Shown one piece after another: positions 1 to 8,516 of a stretch of 38,951 nt of DNA (position 1 is the stretch's first letter; each line of letters begins with the position of its first letter). The notes under the pieces are model-generated. The model was not told the DNA's origin. It made no database searches and saw only the letters and a program-made list of their open reading frames with translations. The stretch lies in NCBI GenBank assembly GCA_964423095.1, contig CAYRDI010000015.1, forward strand, positions 1 through 38,951. Direction: 5' to 3'. Origin of the DNA: Micavibrio_A sp964423095 (GTDB lineage: Bacteria; Pseudomonadota; Alphaproteobacteria; Micavibrionales; Micavibrionaceae). A program made the translations under genes and the position numbers.

Positions 1-68
1 TTCATTCCGTACACATGATATTCTAATGGTTATAAAATATATAGGTTAAGATGATGAATGCGGGCGGC

Positions 69-106
69 CCAAAAAAAACCTGCCGCATGGGGTTGGCGGC
101 AGGTTT
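69..106 (-). terminator. Rho-independent terminator on the minus strand
   Basis: An 11-bp perfect stem (76-86 with 96-106) encloses a 9-base loop, and a run of eight T follows it when read on the minus strand. It lies about 40 bases past the TGA at 147, so it most likely ends the transcript of the amber-split gene at 147-608. Confidence 0.8.
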
Positions 107-146
107 CTGGAACGGGCATCGGGGATATCCGTTTTTTGGCATTTTT

Positions 147-608
147 TCAGCCTTTTTTCTTTGATTCCGGCAATATTTTTTCGTTATACAGCGCAACATC
201 CAACGTCGTTTCCGCATCCTGAAACGCGGCACTATCCATCACCCGCCGGAGACGGTGGTCACGGGGTTTTAGGGCGCGGACTTTCACAATATTCTCAAGA
301 AATTTTCCAGACGCAGCGGATAGGAGTTCACGAGGTTTTTGAGTTGGACAGGCATTCTAAGCCACCTTTGCGGCTTGCTGGTTAAACCCGGTACCGAGTT
401 GTACCCGATAGAGTTCTTCCAGCCTCTGCGCCTGTTTCAGCTTGGTTCGGAACCCTTTCAGAAGGTGGCGGGCTTTGGCGCGCTCCTCATAGGCGGCATC
501 GTATAAACATTTGACATCTATAAAAGAAATGGCGTTCTGGTTGGCATCCGGGCCGCCGATCCATGCCGCAACGCATTGTTTTACCTTGTTCATCTTCTTC
601 ATAATCAT
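147..608 (-). pseudogene. Hypothetical protein interrupted by an in-frame TAG
   Basis: I do not recognise this protein. From ATG at 608 the frame runs 83 codons to TAG at 357-359. The same frame then continues for 69 sense codons with coding-like content (for example KFLENIVKVRALKPRDHR) to TGA at 147, and a strong terminator follows. The simplest reading is one gene of about 153 codons broken by a nonsense mutation. Alternatives are a genuine 83-residue protein with a remnant downstream, readthrough of TAG, or a sequencing error. The N-terminal part starts MIMKKMNKVKQCVAAWIGG and is rich in Lys, Arg and Ala with a predicted helical middle. The second half is basic and ends SKKKG. It is divergent from the XRE regulator at 745. 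Confidence 0.5.
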
Positions 609-635
609 TAACCCCGCAAAGTTTTCATATTTAAC

Positions 636-718
636 GTGGAAAGATTTTTATAGACAAACTCTTAACAAGTCGTTAACAAAGCAGAAAAAATAGAATTTTA
701 TTCCACAACAAAGTGGAA
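636..718 (+). promoter_or_regulatory. Operator-like dyad upstream of the XRE gene
   Basis: TTCCAC at 701-706 and GTGGAA at 713-718 form a perfect inverted repeat with a 6-base spacer. A further GTGGAA half-site sits at 636-641. The dyad lies 26 bases before the XRE start and overlaps an AT-rich stretch with a possible promoter (TTAACA 673-678, 18-base spacer, TTTTAT 697-702). An autoregulatory operator is the natural reading, but it is inferred from position and symmetry only. The same interval is the divergent promoter region of the minus-strand gene at 147-608. Confidence 0.4.
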
Positions 719-744
719 CCAAATTCAACCTAGCAAGGGTTACC

Positions 745-1386
745 ATGATTACACGGCACCAGATCACCGCAGCGCGCGCACTATTGGAATGGACGCAAGA
801 CAGCCTTGCCAATGCTTCCGGCGTGACCAAGGAGATGATCTCCAAGATCGAAGGCGGAAAGTCCGCGGGCAGCCTGAAAACCCTTCAACAGATCGAACAG
901 GCCTTTGATGTGGCCGGAATCGCGTTCCTTGAAAATGATGGTGTAGCGCGTAAATCCGGCGGCGTTCAAACTTTCCATGGGCGCAGCGGCTTTTTGAATT
1001 TCATCATGGATGTTTATGAGACGATGAAATTCGGCGGGGATGTTTATGTTTCCAACGTGGATGAAAACGACTTCCTGAAATGGGAAGGCGACGAAGCCGA
1101 AGCGCATATGGCGCGTATGTCTTCGATCTCCGGCCTGCGGTGCAAGTTCATGATCGAAGAAGGCGATACCAATGTCGTGGCCTCACATTACGCCACCTAT
1201 CGCTATACGCCCAAGGAAAGTTTCGGGGATGTTCCGCTATACATCTATGGTGAAAAAACAGCTTTGATCGTCTTTAAAGAAGATGATGTTGAAGTCTTTA
1301 TTATCAAACATTCCGAAATCACCCGTTATTTCCGCAAGCGTTTTCTTGAAACATGGGCTACCGCCAAAGGGGTCATCGCAAAATGA
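745..1386 (+). CDS. XRE-family transcriptional regulator with C-terminal sensor-like domain
   Basis: A 213-residue protein. Residues 4-60 form a Cro/C1-type helix-turn-helix (TQDSLANASGVTKEMISKIE), of the kind common in alphaproteobacterial XRE regulators. Residues 85-210 form a separate mixed alpha/beta domain (GDVYVSNVDENDF, VPLYIYGEKTALIVFKED, EITRYFRKRFLETW). It resembles the ligand or effector domains attached to some HTH regulators, where the final strand-helix unit ends in a tryptophan. I cannot name the ligand. The stop overlaps the start of the EgtD-like methyltransferase in ATGA at 1383-1386, so the two are translationally coupled and probably act together. The dyad at 701-718 suggests that it controls its own promoter. 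The DNA-binding assignment is firm and the rest is inference. Confidence 0.8.
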   Translation: MITRHQITAARALLEWTQDSLANASGVTKEMISKIEGGKSAGSLKTLQQIEQAFDVAGIAFLENDGVARKSGGVQTFHGRSGFLNFIMDVYETMKFGGDVYVSNVDENDFLKWEGDEAEAHMARMSSISGLRCKFMIEEGDTNVVASHYATYRYTPKESFGDVPLYIYGEKTALIVFKEDDVEVFIIKHSEITRYFRKRFLETWATAKGVIAK

Positions 1387-2357
1387 CCGTGCTCCTCCTC
1401 GATAAAAATAGACAAAGGGATTTCGACTCTGCCTATGAGCGTGATTTCGATGATCTTGTCTGTGGGCGTCGTGCGGGGCATATGGGGCACCATGAATACG
1501 AGAACGGCTCCATGGCACTCTGGACGGATTTTATCGATACGCATGGCGATCAATATTATATCCCCCAAGCTGAAATAGAATTGATCGAGGGTGCCGCCAA
1601 ACAATCCGCCGCTCTTTTGAGCGATCAACCGATCACACTGGTGTCAAGAGGGTGTGGTACGAAATTTCTTGCAAAAGAAGGGCGATTAATCCGCCATCTC
1701 AAAAATGTCGTCGGCGTGGTCTATATCGATAAATCGGCGGCAGCATTGGAGCAGTCTATGGCCGAAGGACGGAGTCTTCTTCCCCATGCGTGGCATAAGC
1801 CGATACAGGACGATCTTTATGATCCAAGACTAAGGTATCCCGTCCAAGGCACCGAAGTTGGCGTAATGTTTGGTGTGACGCCTTTGAATATTGAAGGATT
1901 TCCAACCGCGCTGCCGCCAAAACGGGCATACAGCCTTCACCTCGCTGCAATAAACCTTCAAATGCTGCGCGGCGCACACATGATCATGACGCTGGATCAC
2001 AATCATGATGCTCCTTCGGTAGAGCGCGCCTATGCGGGGCAAGGAGAGTTTGCCAAAGAGATGCTACGTAAGACGGGATCGCTTGATCCGGATTCTGTGG
2101 ATTTTGTTGTGAAGTTTTACAAGAGAAGCCAGACGCTTGCCCATGGCTTTCTTTTCCGCCGCGATGAAGATGTCGTATCGCGTAGCGGCATAAAGCGTTT
2201 TAAAGAGGGTGAGATTTTGTGGTTCAACAATTCAGTCAAGCCTGCGGTTGGCGAGGCCATAAAATGGAACACGGCATCGGGCTACTCATACGCCCGGTCA
2301 GACATTCAGATGGATATTCTTTCTCGCCTAGGATGGCATCATCTTTGTAAACAATGA
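1383..2357 (+). CDS. EgtD-like SAM-dependent methyltransferase (Methyltransf_33 family)
   Basis: A 324-residue protein starting at the ATG that overlaps the XRE stop. It follows the layout of the histidine-specific methyltransferase family that includes EgtD, which trimethylates the alpha-amine of histidine in ergothioneine synthesis. A glycine loop lies at 88-95 (SRGCGTKF) and the acidic end of strand 2 at 114-117 (YIDK). The family's FGxxxxNxEGF-type segment is at 160-173, and the conserved LDHNHDAPSVERAYAG at 204-219 corresponds to the LGVDLVKDP..L..AY motif. The glycine loop departs from the usual ELGSG, having SRGCG. No EgtB sulfoxide synthase or other ergothioneine gene is nearby, so the substrate may be a different amine. 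It is probably controlled by its XRE partner. The family call is fairly sure; the substrate is unknown. Confidence 0.72.
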   Translation: MTVLLLDKNRQRDFDSAYERDFDDLVCGRRAGHMGHHEYENGSMALWTDFIDTHGDQYYIPQAEIELIEGAAKQSAALLSDQPITLVSRGCGTKFLAKEGRLIRHLKNVVGVVYIDKSAAALEQSMAEGRSLLPHAWHKPIQDDLYDPRLRYPVQGTEVGVMFGVTPLNIEGFPTALPPKRAYSLHLAAINLQMLRGAHMIMTLDHNHDAPSVERAYAGQGEFAKEMLRKTGSLDPDSVDFVVKFYKRSQTLAHGFLFRRDEDVVSRSGIKRFKEGEILWFNNSVKPAVGEAIKWNTASGYSYARSDIQMDILSRLGWHHLCKQ

Positions 2358-2542
2358 TTTTAGTTTAACATGAGTTAATACAATAAAGTCTGATATGAAA
2401 ACTTTCTGGAAGTAGAATTGAAGTACTTCCAACTATAAACAGGCCGATCTTTTTTATAGATTCATCGTAACTTGAAAACGGCAATTCAGATTCTGTGAGA
2501 GAAACAGGAATTTTCCGCGTGCGTCGGAAAGCCCCACAAGCA
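2358..2542. other. Non-coding, AT-rich gap with one hairpin
   Basis: No convincing gene is seen here. A 7-bp stem (GGAAGTA 2408-2414 with TACTTCC 2424-2430, 9-base loop) lies about 50 bases after the methyltransferase stop, but no T-run follows it. It may be a processing or stability element for the upstream mRNA. Confidence 0.35.
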
Positions 2543-2568
2543 AAAACCCCGCGGAACGGCGGGGTTTT
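2543..2568. terminator. Bidirectional terminator
   Basis: A 10-bp perfect stem made of AAAACCCCGC (2543-2552) and its complement (2559-2568) with a 6-base loop has A and T runs at its ends on both strands. It would end the minus-strand tRNA-Tyr transcript and can also stop readthrough from the methyltransferase gene. Confidence 0.8.
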
Positions 2569-2608
2569 GTGCGCTTAATTCTCTTAGTGTCCGAAACCGG
2601 AGACTAAA

Positions 2609-2694
2609 TGGTGGAGGGAGCTGGATTCGAACCAGCGTACGCTCGCGCGGGCAGATTTACAGTCTGCTGCCATTAACCACTCGGCCATCCCTCC
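2609..2694 (-). tRNA. tRNA-Tyr (GTA)
   Basis: The minus strand folds as a class II tRNA. The 7-bp acceptor stem (GGAGGGA with TCCCTCC) is followed by an encoded CCA at 2609-2611. The anticodon GTA is at 2658-2660, the T-loop reads GGTTCGAATCC, and a long variable arm is present, as expected for bacterial tRNA-Tyr. The terminator at 2543-2568 lies just downstream. Confidence 0.97.
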
Positions 2695-2766
2695 ACGAGA
2701 TGCGGTTTGACGCCCCGCATAAAAAAAGGTTTTGCCCGCCAATGTCAAGTGTGCGATGACATTTTT

Positions 2767-3720
2767 ATGGCGAAACCACCCAAAAAGAATTTTTCCGGCA
2801 AATCCCAAAAAAGCCGCCCCTTTCAAAAGGATAAGGGGGGGCGCCCGACGACGGGCCGTGACCGTCCGGAGCGGGGCGACAGACCGGCCCGTAAAGCAGG
2901 CGGCACAGAACGCGGAAAATTCAGGGAAGACCGGCCGGCCCCTTCGCACAGGCCACCCGCCCGCGAACCCAAAGAGCCCAAGGCCCCGCGGATCAAGGCG
3001 GATTTGTTCGGGTTCCATGCCGTGCGTGAGGCATGGCATAATGAAAAACGATACGTCCACGCACTCTATTTAACCGAGGCCGCGCACAAGGAATTCGCAA
3101 AAGATCTGGAAACGGCCGCCAAACGGCCCGCCCCCGTTATCGTGGCCAAGGAAGAGCTGGACCGTGCCTTTCCACCCGGCACGGTGCATCAGGGGATCGC
3201 CCTGTCCTGCCAGCCTTTGGCCGAACAAAGCGTGATGGATTTGGTGATCCGTGCCCAGAACAACGCCGCCGCAAAATCCGTGATCGTCATTCTGGATCAG
3301 GTGACCGACCCGCACAATGTGGGGGCAATTCTCCGGTCGGCCTGCGCGTTCGGTGCGGACGGCGTGGTTATGCAATCCCGCCACGCGCCGGAATTAAACA
3401 ACGGCATCCTGGCCAAAACCGCGTGCGGCGCGGTCGATCATTTGCCGGTCGCGTATGAAACGAACCTGTCCCGTGCGATCGAAACATTGAAAGAGCATCA
3501 TTACACGGTGATCGGCATGGACGAACACGCCCCGCAATCGTTTGGCGATTTGCCGTCCTATGACCGCGCGGTCATCGTTCTGGGGGCCGAAGGGCCCGGC
3601 ATGCGCCGTTTGATCAAGGATCATTGCGATGTCCTGGTCACGCTGCCCACCCAAAAACCGATCAATTCGTTGAATGTTTCGAATGCGGCGGCGGTTGCCT
3701 TATACGCGTTGACCGCCTAA
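2767..3720 (+). CDS. rlmB: 23S rRNA 2'-O-ribose methyltransferase of the RlmB/TrmH (SpoU) family
   Basis: The protein has 317 residues from the ATG at 2767; an earlier in-frame ATG at 2707 would add 20 residues beside the tRNA and is less likely. Residues 1-77 are a disordered Lys/Arg/Pro-rich tail suited to RNA binding. Residues 78-150 form the SpoU substrate-binding domain (FGFHAVREAW), and 170-317 the knotted SPOUT domain. All three SpoU motifs are present: DQVTDPHNVGAILRSA near 177-192, VLGAEGPGMR at 271-280 and INSLNVSNAAAV at 299-310. RlmB methylates the ribose of G2251 in the 23S P-loop. The basic tail is much longer than in the E. coli protein and resembles alphaproteobacterial versions. 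polA starts 10 bases downstream and is likely cotranscribed. Confidence 0.9.
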   Translation: MAKPPKKNFSGKSQKSRPFQKDKGGRPTTGRDRPERGDRPARKAGGTERGKFREDRPAPSHRPPAREPKEPKAPRIKADLFGFHAVREAWHNEKRYVHALYLTEAAHKEFAKDLETAAKRPAPVIVAKEELDRAFPPGTVHQGIALSCQPLAEQSVMDLVIRAQNNAAAKSVIVILDQVTDPHNVGAILRSACAFGADGVVMQSRHAPELNNGILAKTACGAVDHLPVAYETNLSRAIETLKEHHYTVIGMDEHAPQSFGDLPSYDRAVIVLGAEGPGMRRLIKDHCDVLVTLPTQKPINSLNVSNAAAVALYALTA

Positions 3721-3730
3721 AATCCCCCGC

Positions 3731-6535
3731 ATGTCGCACAAAAACGAACTCATCCTGATCGACGGATCCGGTTACATTTTCCGCGCCTATTACGCGATGG
3801 CGTATGCCAAATCCGGCGGATTGACCAACCCGCAAGGCGTGCCCGTGGGGGCCGTGTACGGGTTTTGCAATATGTTGATGAAATTGCTGAGCGCGCATGA
3901 AGGCGCGCACGTCGCCGTGATTTTCGATGCCGCACGAAAAAATTTCCGTTACGATCTTTACGAACATTACAAAGCCAATCGCGCCGAAACACCCGAAGAT
4001 TTGATCCCGCAATTCCCGTTGGTGCGTGAGGCGACACAAGCGTTCGGTCTGCCCGCCCTTGAATTGGAAGGATATGAGGCCGACGATCTGATCGCCACCT
4101 ATGCGGTGCAGGCACGCGCTAAAAACATGGATGTGCGGATTGTTTCATCCGATAAGGATTTGATGCAGTTGGTGACGGGTGGAATCGCGCTGTACGATCC
4201 CATGAAGGACAAGATCATCGATGACGCAGGCGTATTCGAAAAGTTCGGCGTGCCGCCGTCCAAGGTGATCGATGTACAATCCCTGATCGGCGATAGCAGC
4301 GACAACGTGCCCGGCGTGCCCGGTATCGGGCCGAAAACCGCGGCACAACTGATTGAAGAATTCGGCGATCTCGACAATCTTCTGGCCAATCTCGATAACA
4401 TCAAACAGGAAAAGCGCCGTCAGGTTTTGACCGAAAATGCCGATATGGCGCGCCTTTCCCGCAAGCTCGTTACGCTGGAACAAAATGTGCCGGTTACAAC
4501 ACCGTTGTCCGAGATCAAGCCCTATTATTTCAACGCGGAAGGATTGAAACCGTTTTTTACCGCGCATGGATTTAAAACATTGCTGGGCCGGATTGGCGGC
4601 AACCTGGAACATATTCCAACGCCGGTCAGAAAAGAAACACCACCCGCGGCAACGAAGGACGACGTTCAAAAAACCTACACGCCCCCCGCCCTGCCCGACA
4701 TATCCAAAAACCAGTACACGTTGATTCAGGATATGGCGGTGTTACGGGAATGGATTTCCCGCGCGTATGAAACGGGATTTTTGGCCATCGATACCGAAAC
4801 GACGAACCTGACACCTATGTCCGCCGATCTCGTCGGTATTTCCATCTGTTCCGATGTGGGAAAGGCCGCCTATATCCCCGTGGGACATAAGGGCGAAAGC
4901 ACGGACCTTCTGGGCGGCGGCGAAGAAATCAAACAGATTCCGTTAAAAGACGCCATTGCGGCTTTGAAACCGCTTTTGGAAGATACATCGGTTTTAAAGG
5001 TCGGCCACAACATCAAGTATGATTGGCAGATGTTTAAAAAGCACGGCATCCACATGGCACCGTGCGATGATACGATGCTGCTCTCCTATACGCTGGACGG
5101 CACCAGCCACGGCAACGGCATGGATGAATTGTCCAGATTGTTGCTCAACCACGAAACGATCAAATTTGACGATGTGACCGGCACCGGAAAGGCGCGCATC
5201 ACGTTTGACCGTGTCCAGCTCAAAAAAGCCTGCGATTACGCCGCCGAAGACGCCGATGTGACCGCGCGGTTCCATCATATTTTAAAGCCGCGTCTGGCGA
5301 TTGATTCCATGGCAGGCGTTTATGAAGACATCGAACGCCCGATGGTGATCACGATTGCCGAAATGGAAATGGCGGGGATCAAGGTCGATCCGCATATCCT
5401 GAAAAGCATGAGCACGGAATTCGGAAAAAAACTGGTGGAGCTTGAATCCGAGATCCACAAGCTCGCCGGTACGCCATTCAATGTGGGCTCTCCCAAACAG
5501 ATCGGCGAAGTGTTGTTCGACCAGATGGGATTGCCCGGCGGATCGAAAACCAAAACCGGTCAATGGTCCACGGATGTCAGCGTTTTGGAAGATTTATCGC
5601 GGCAAGGGCACGAAATCGTCGCCAAAATTCTTGAATGGCGCGGTCTATCGAAACTCAAAAGTACCTATACCGATGCGTTGCAGGAACAGATTAACCCGCA
5701 CACGGGACGCGTCCATACATCGTTTTCGATGGCCGGGACAAGTACGGGGCGGCTGGCATCAAGCGACCCCAACCTGCAAAATATTCCGATCCGCACCGAA
5801 GAGGGCCGCAAAATCCGCGAAGCGTTCATCGCCGAAGAAGGCTGCGTTTTGCTGTCAGTTGACTATTCACAGGTCGAATTGCGCCTTGCCGCCGAAATGG
5901 CGAATGTCAAAGCATTGAAGCAAGCGTTCCGCGACGGGGTGGACATTCACGCGCTCACCGCCTCACAGGTCTTTGGCGTACCGTTGGATCAGGTATCATC
6001 GGATTTGCGCCGTCAGGCCAAAGCCGTCAATTTCGGCATTATTTACGGCATTTCCGGATGGGGCCTTGCGCAACAACTAAATTGCGATCCAAAGGATGCG
6101 AATGATTTTATCCGGCGTTATCTCGCCACGTTCAGCGAAATCAAGGATTACATGGAGCGCACGAAAGAAGAAGCGCGGACATTCGGGTATGTCCGCACAT
6201 TGCTGGGCCGGAAATGTTTTATCCCGAACATCAATGCCGCAAATGCCGGATGGCGTGCAGGCGCAGAACGGCAAGCGATCAACGCGCCGTTGCAAGGCAC
6301 CGCCGCCGACATCATGAAAAAAGCGATGGCGAAAATTCCGGCTGCGTTTTCAAAGGCTGGCCTGGGCGCGAAAATGCTGCTTCAGGTGCATGACGAACTG
6401 ATTTTCGAAGTGCCGGAAACCGAACTCGAACAAACCTCCGCGCTCGTGCGGCACATCATGGAAAATATTGTCAAACTCGATGTTCCACTGGTTGCCGAGG
6501 CGGGATCGGGCAAAAGCTGGGCGAGCGCGCATTGA
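3731..6535 (+). CDS. polA: DNA polymerase I
   Basis: The 934-residue protein has all three domains. The 5'-3' exonuclease domain at about 1-290 includes GDSSDNVPGVPGIGPKTA. The proofreading domain at about 330-520 has Exo I DTETT starting at D354, Exo II HNIKYDWQMF and Exo III YAAEDAD, so all catalytic acids appear intact. The polymerase domain at about 540-934 has motif A DYSQVELRLAA (D711), motif B RRQAKAVNFGIIYGIS and motif C VHDELIFE (D about 888). It fills gaps and removes RNA primers in replication and repair. The downstream membrane protein gene overlaps its stop codon, so both probably share a transcript. Confidence 0.98.
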   Translation: MSHKNELILIDGSGYIFRAYYAMAYAKSGGLTNPQGVPVGAVYGFCNMLMKLLSAHEGAHVAVIFDAARKNFRYDLYEHYKANRAETPEDLIPQFPLVREATQAFGLPALELEGYEADDLIATYAVQARAKNMDVRIVSSDKDLMQLVTGGIALYDPMKDKIIDDAGVFEKFGVPPSKVIDVQSLIGDSSDNVPGVPGIGPKTAAQLIEEFGDLDNLLANLDNIKQEKRRQVLTENADMARLSRKLVTLEQNVPVTTPLSEIKPYYFNAEGLKPFFTAHGFKTLLGRIGGNLEHIPTPVRKETPPAATKDDVQKTYTPPALPDISKNQYTLIQDMAVLREWISRAYETGFLAIDTETTNLTPMSADLVGISICSDVGKAAYIPVGHKGESTDLLGGGEEIKQIPLKDAIAALKPLLEDTSVLKVGHNIKYDWQMFKKHGIHMAPCDDTMLLSYTLDGTSHGNGMDELSRLLLNHETIKFDDVTGTGKARITFDRVQLKKACDYAAEDADVTARFHHILKPRLAIDSMAGVYEDIERPMVITIAEMEMAGIKVDPHILKSMSTEFGKKLVELESEIHKLAGTPFNVGSPKQIGEVLFDQMGLPGGSKTKTGQWSTDVSVLEDLSRQGHEIVAKILEWRGLSKLKSTYTDALQEQINPHTGRVHTSFSMAGTSTGRLASSDPNLQNIPIRTEEGRKIREAFIAEEGCVLLSVDYSQVELRLAAEMANVKALKQAFRDGVDIHALTASQVFGVPLDQVSSDLRRQAKAVNFGIIYGISGWGLAQQLNCDPKDANDFIRRYLATFSEIKDYMERTKEEARTFGYVRTLLGRKCFIPNINAANAGWRAGAERQAINAPLQGTAADIMKKAMAKIPAAFSKAGLGAKMLLQVHDELIFEVPETELEQTSALVRHIMENIVKLDVPLVAEAGSGKSWASAH

Positions 6536-7134
6536 TGGAATTCGATTATAAAACCTTTCTTGGGATTATTGCCTCCATCATGACCATATGGGCACATATT
6601 CCGTATTTGCGCGATACAATCAGGGGAACAAACAAACCGCATATCTTTACTTGGGTAATCTGGGCACTCCTTACCTTCATCGCCTTCGCCGCACAGATAA
6701 AAGGAAACGCAGGCCCAGGTGCATGGGTCACCGGCATCACGGGTCTGATCTGTGTTGTGATTACCGTTGCCGCCTTGCGCAACGGTAAAAAAGATATAAC
6801 GAAGAGTGACTGGATTATATTTCTTTGCGGTCTGAGTGCCATTCCCGTCTGGATGGCAACATCAAATCCGCTTTATGCCGTGATTATCGTAACATTGATC
6901 GATGTTTCGGCGGTTATTCCCACATTCCGGAAGGCATGGGTGAAACCGCATGAAGAAAACGCCTTTATGTACGGGTTTAACGTACCACGGCATGCCTGTT
7001 CTATTGCCGCGATCCAGAGCTTTTCTTTATTGACCGCTCTCTATCCGGCGGCGTTACTTTTTATGAACCTAGCGATGTACGTAATGCTTAAAACAAGACG
7101 GAATGCTATTTCTGGAATTTCCCAACCGCAATGA
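6535..7134 (+). CDS. Six-to-seven-TM membrane protein with PQ-loop/SWEET-like repeats
   Basis: The 199-residue protein starts at ATG 6535, which overlaps the polA stop (TGATG); a TTG one codon earlier is also possible. It is strongly hydrophobic with about six or seven membrane segments. Two halves carry a related pattern, AHIPYLRDTIRGTNKPH near residue 20 and AVIPTFRKAWVKPHEENAF near 125, each followed by aromatic membrane helices. This recalls the PQ-loop repeats of SWEET and cystinosin-type transporters with the PQ pair degenerate. I infer a small-molecule transporter or scaffold but cannot name a substrate. Its 3' end overlaps the convergent DUF1223 gene by 29 bases. Confidence 0.7.
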   Translation: MEFDYKTFLGIIASIMTIWAHIPYLRDTIRGTNKPHIFTWVIWALLTFIAFAAQIKGNAGPGAWVTGITGLICVVITVAALRNGKKDITKSDWIIFLCGLSAIPVWMATSNPLYAVIIVTLIDVSAVIPTFRKAWVKPHEENAFMYGFNVPRHACSIAAIQSFSLLTALYPAALLFMNLAMYVMLKTRRNAISGISQPQ

Positions 7135-7843
7135 TATGCCCCGTACGGGTGTTTTGTGCAATCACGGCAAAGCCCGCATTTTGTTTTTCAAAGGGAACGG
7201 TTAGGGTTTTTGTGGATGCCGCACCATCCCATCCGCCAAGATTCTGTAATTTATCGACCACGTTGAAATAGGTGATTTTCTTGCCGAAATTGCTGCCTTC
7301 CGTGATCGCCACGCTGTGCGGCAGATCGAAGACCGCGAGCCAGAGCTGGACAGCATCGGGCGGGCCGAATTCTTTTTGCGGCAGGGAAAAGCTGTATCCG
7401 TTCACCCCTGTCGGAACAATATCAATGGGCGTGATCTTATCCCCGCGCGCTTTTAAAATGGCGGCATTCACTTTGTTCGTTTCATAACCGATCACATCAT
7501 AATGCCCGTTCACCACCAGTTGCGGCGTATAGCGCGGGCCCGTGCCGATCAGGCGGTTATAGTCGTTTTGGCGTTGCGTACAAAAATGTTTGCCCAGCGA
7601 ATTTTGTTTGATGCCAAAATAATCAACATGGCAGGAAAGGCCGATGATCCCGTCCTGTTGTGCCATTTGCCCCATCAGCGCATCGGCCGGCGGACAAAAC
7701 GCACATCCTTGGCTGCTGAACAATTCCAGCACCACGGGCGGGGGCGTGGCAGGGGAAGATAATGTCACGGCATTTTGCGCGAACACCGGCGCAAGACCCC
7801 AGATCCCCAAAAACAACCCTGTAAGCAGACAAACGAATTTCAT
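7106..7843 (-). CDS. DUF1223 family secreted thioredoxin-fold protein
   Basis: The 245-residue protein has a signal peptide at about 1-22, ending in PVFAQ, so it is probably periplasmic. The mature part matches the DUF1223 family in LELFSSQGCAFCPPAD (C47 and C50 as a CxxC pair) and in HVDYFG and YTPQLVVNG. Family members have a thioredoxin-like fold and are common in alphaproteobacteria, but their function is not established. The CxxC position suggests redox or metal chemistry. It is transcribed alone and divergently from gpt, and its 3' end overlaps the convergent membrane protein gene. Confidence 0.85.
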   Translation of the reverse strand: MKFVCLLTGLFLGIWGLAPVFAQNAVTLSSPATPPPVVLELFSSQGCAFCPPADALMGQMAQQDGIIGLSCHVDYFGIKQNSLGKHFCTQRQNDYNRLIGTGPRYTPQLVVNGHYDVIGYETNKVNAAILKARGDKITPIDIVPTGVNGYSFSLPQKEFGPPDAVQLWLAVFDLPHSVAITEGSNFGKKITYFNVVDKLQNLGGWDGAASTKTLTVPFEKQNAGFAVIAQNTRTGHIIAVGKFQK

Positions 7844-7943
7844 GAAATATCCTGTGCGATTTTCGAACTGTGCCAGCCTAGCAAACCCGCCGCGCCGATC
7901 ATATCCCCGCCCTTATAAAATCCCCAAAAACAAACGGGCGCGA

Positions 7944-7972
7944 TTGTAGGATGCCGCCCAATGCGCTATAGA
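7944..7972 (+). promoter_or_regulatory. Sigma70-type promoter for gpt
   Basis: TTGTAG (7944-7949), a 17-base spacer and TATAGA (7967-7972) lie 28 bases before the gpt start. An AAGGAG ribosome site stands just before the ATG. Confidence 0.55.
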
Positions 7973-8000
7973 TGGAACACATTGATTTCAAGGAGCATTT

Positions 8001-8516
8001 ATGGGCGACCACAGCACCTATCGAAAAGATTTTCCCGTATCGTGGGATGAAATGCACAGGAACGCCAAGGCCCTGGCCTGGCGGCTGCTCGACAAGGGCC
8101 CGCTGGAAGGCGGCAAATGGAAAGGCGTTCTGGCCATCACACGCGGCGGGCTGGTGCCCGCGTGCATCATGGCGCGCGAGCTCGAAGTCCTGATCGTCGA
8201 AACATTCTGTATTTCCACTTATGACGTTAAGGATATGGGAAAATCCAACATCCTGAAAATGCCCGCCGGCATCGAAAGCCAGGGGGAGGGATGGATCGTG
8301 GTTGATGATCTGGTCGATACGGGCGGCACGTTCCGCATCATCCGCGAACATTTCCCCAAGGCACATTACGCATGCCTGTACGCAAAACCCAAGGGCGAGC
8401 CCACCGTCGATACCTATATCACCGAGGTATCGCAAGATACGTGGATCCATTTTCCGTGGGATCTGGAAATCCAGTATGCCTCCCCGCTTGCCCGCAAGGA
8501 TTCGAACCCAGAATGA
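8001..8516 (+). CDS. gpt: Xanthine-guanine phosphoribosyltransferase
   Basis: The 171-residue protein is close to the usual length. It carries the type I PRPP-binding loop VVDDLVDTGGTFR at about residues 100-112 and an N-terminal pyrophosphate-binding segment, AITRGGLVPA. The hood ends with WIHFPWDLE, typical of Gpt. It salvages xanthine and guanine to XMP and GMP at the inner membrane face. A strong AAGGAG site precedes the ATG, and a promoter lies at 7944-7972. The stop overlaps the next gene in ATGA, so the hydrolase-like gene is translationally coupled to it. Confidence 0.93.
   Translation: MGDHSTYRKDFPVSWDEMHRNAKALAWRLLDKGPLEGGKWKGVLAITRGGLVPACIMARELEVLIVETFCISTYDVKDMGKSNILKMPAGIESQGEGWIVVDDLVDTGGTFRIIREHFPKAHYACLYAKPKGEPTVDTYITEVSQDTWIHFPWDLEIQYASPLARKDSNPE

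Noticed and set aside
2707..2766. Upstream ATG for rlmB that adds 20 residues
   Set aside because: It begins only 13 bases from the tRNA-Tyr gene and lacks a ribosome site. The ATG at 2767 gives the expected MAKPPKK-type basic start.
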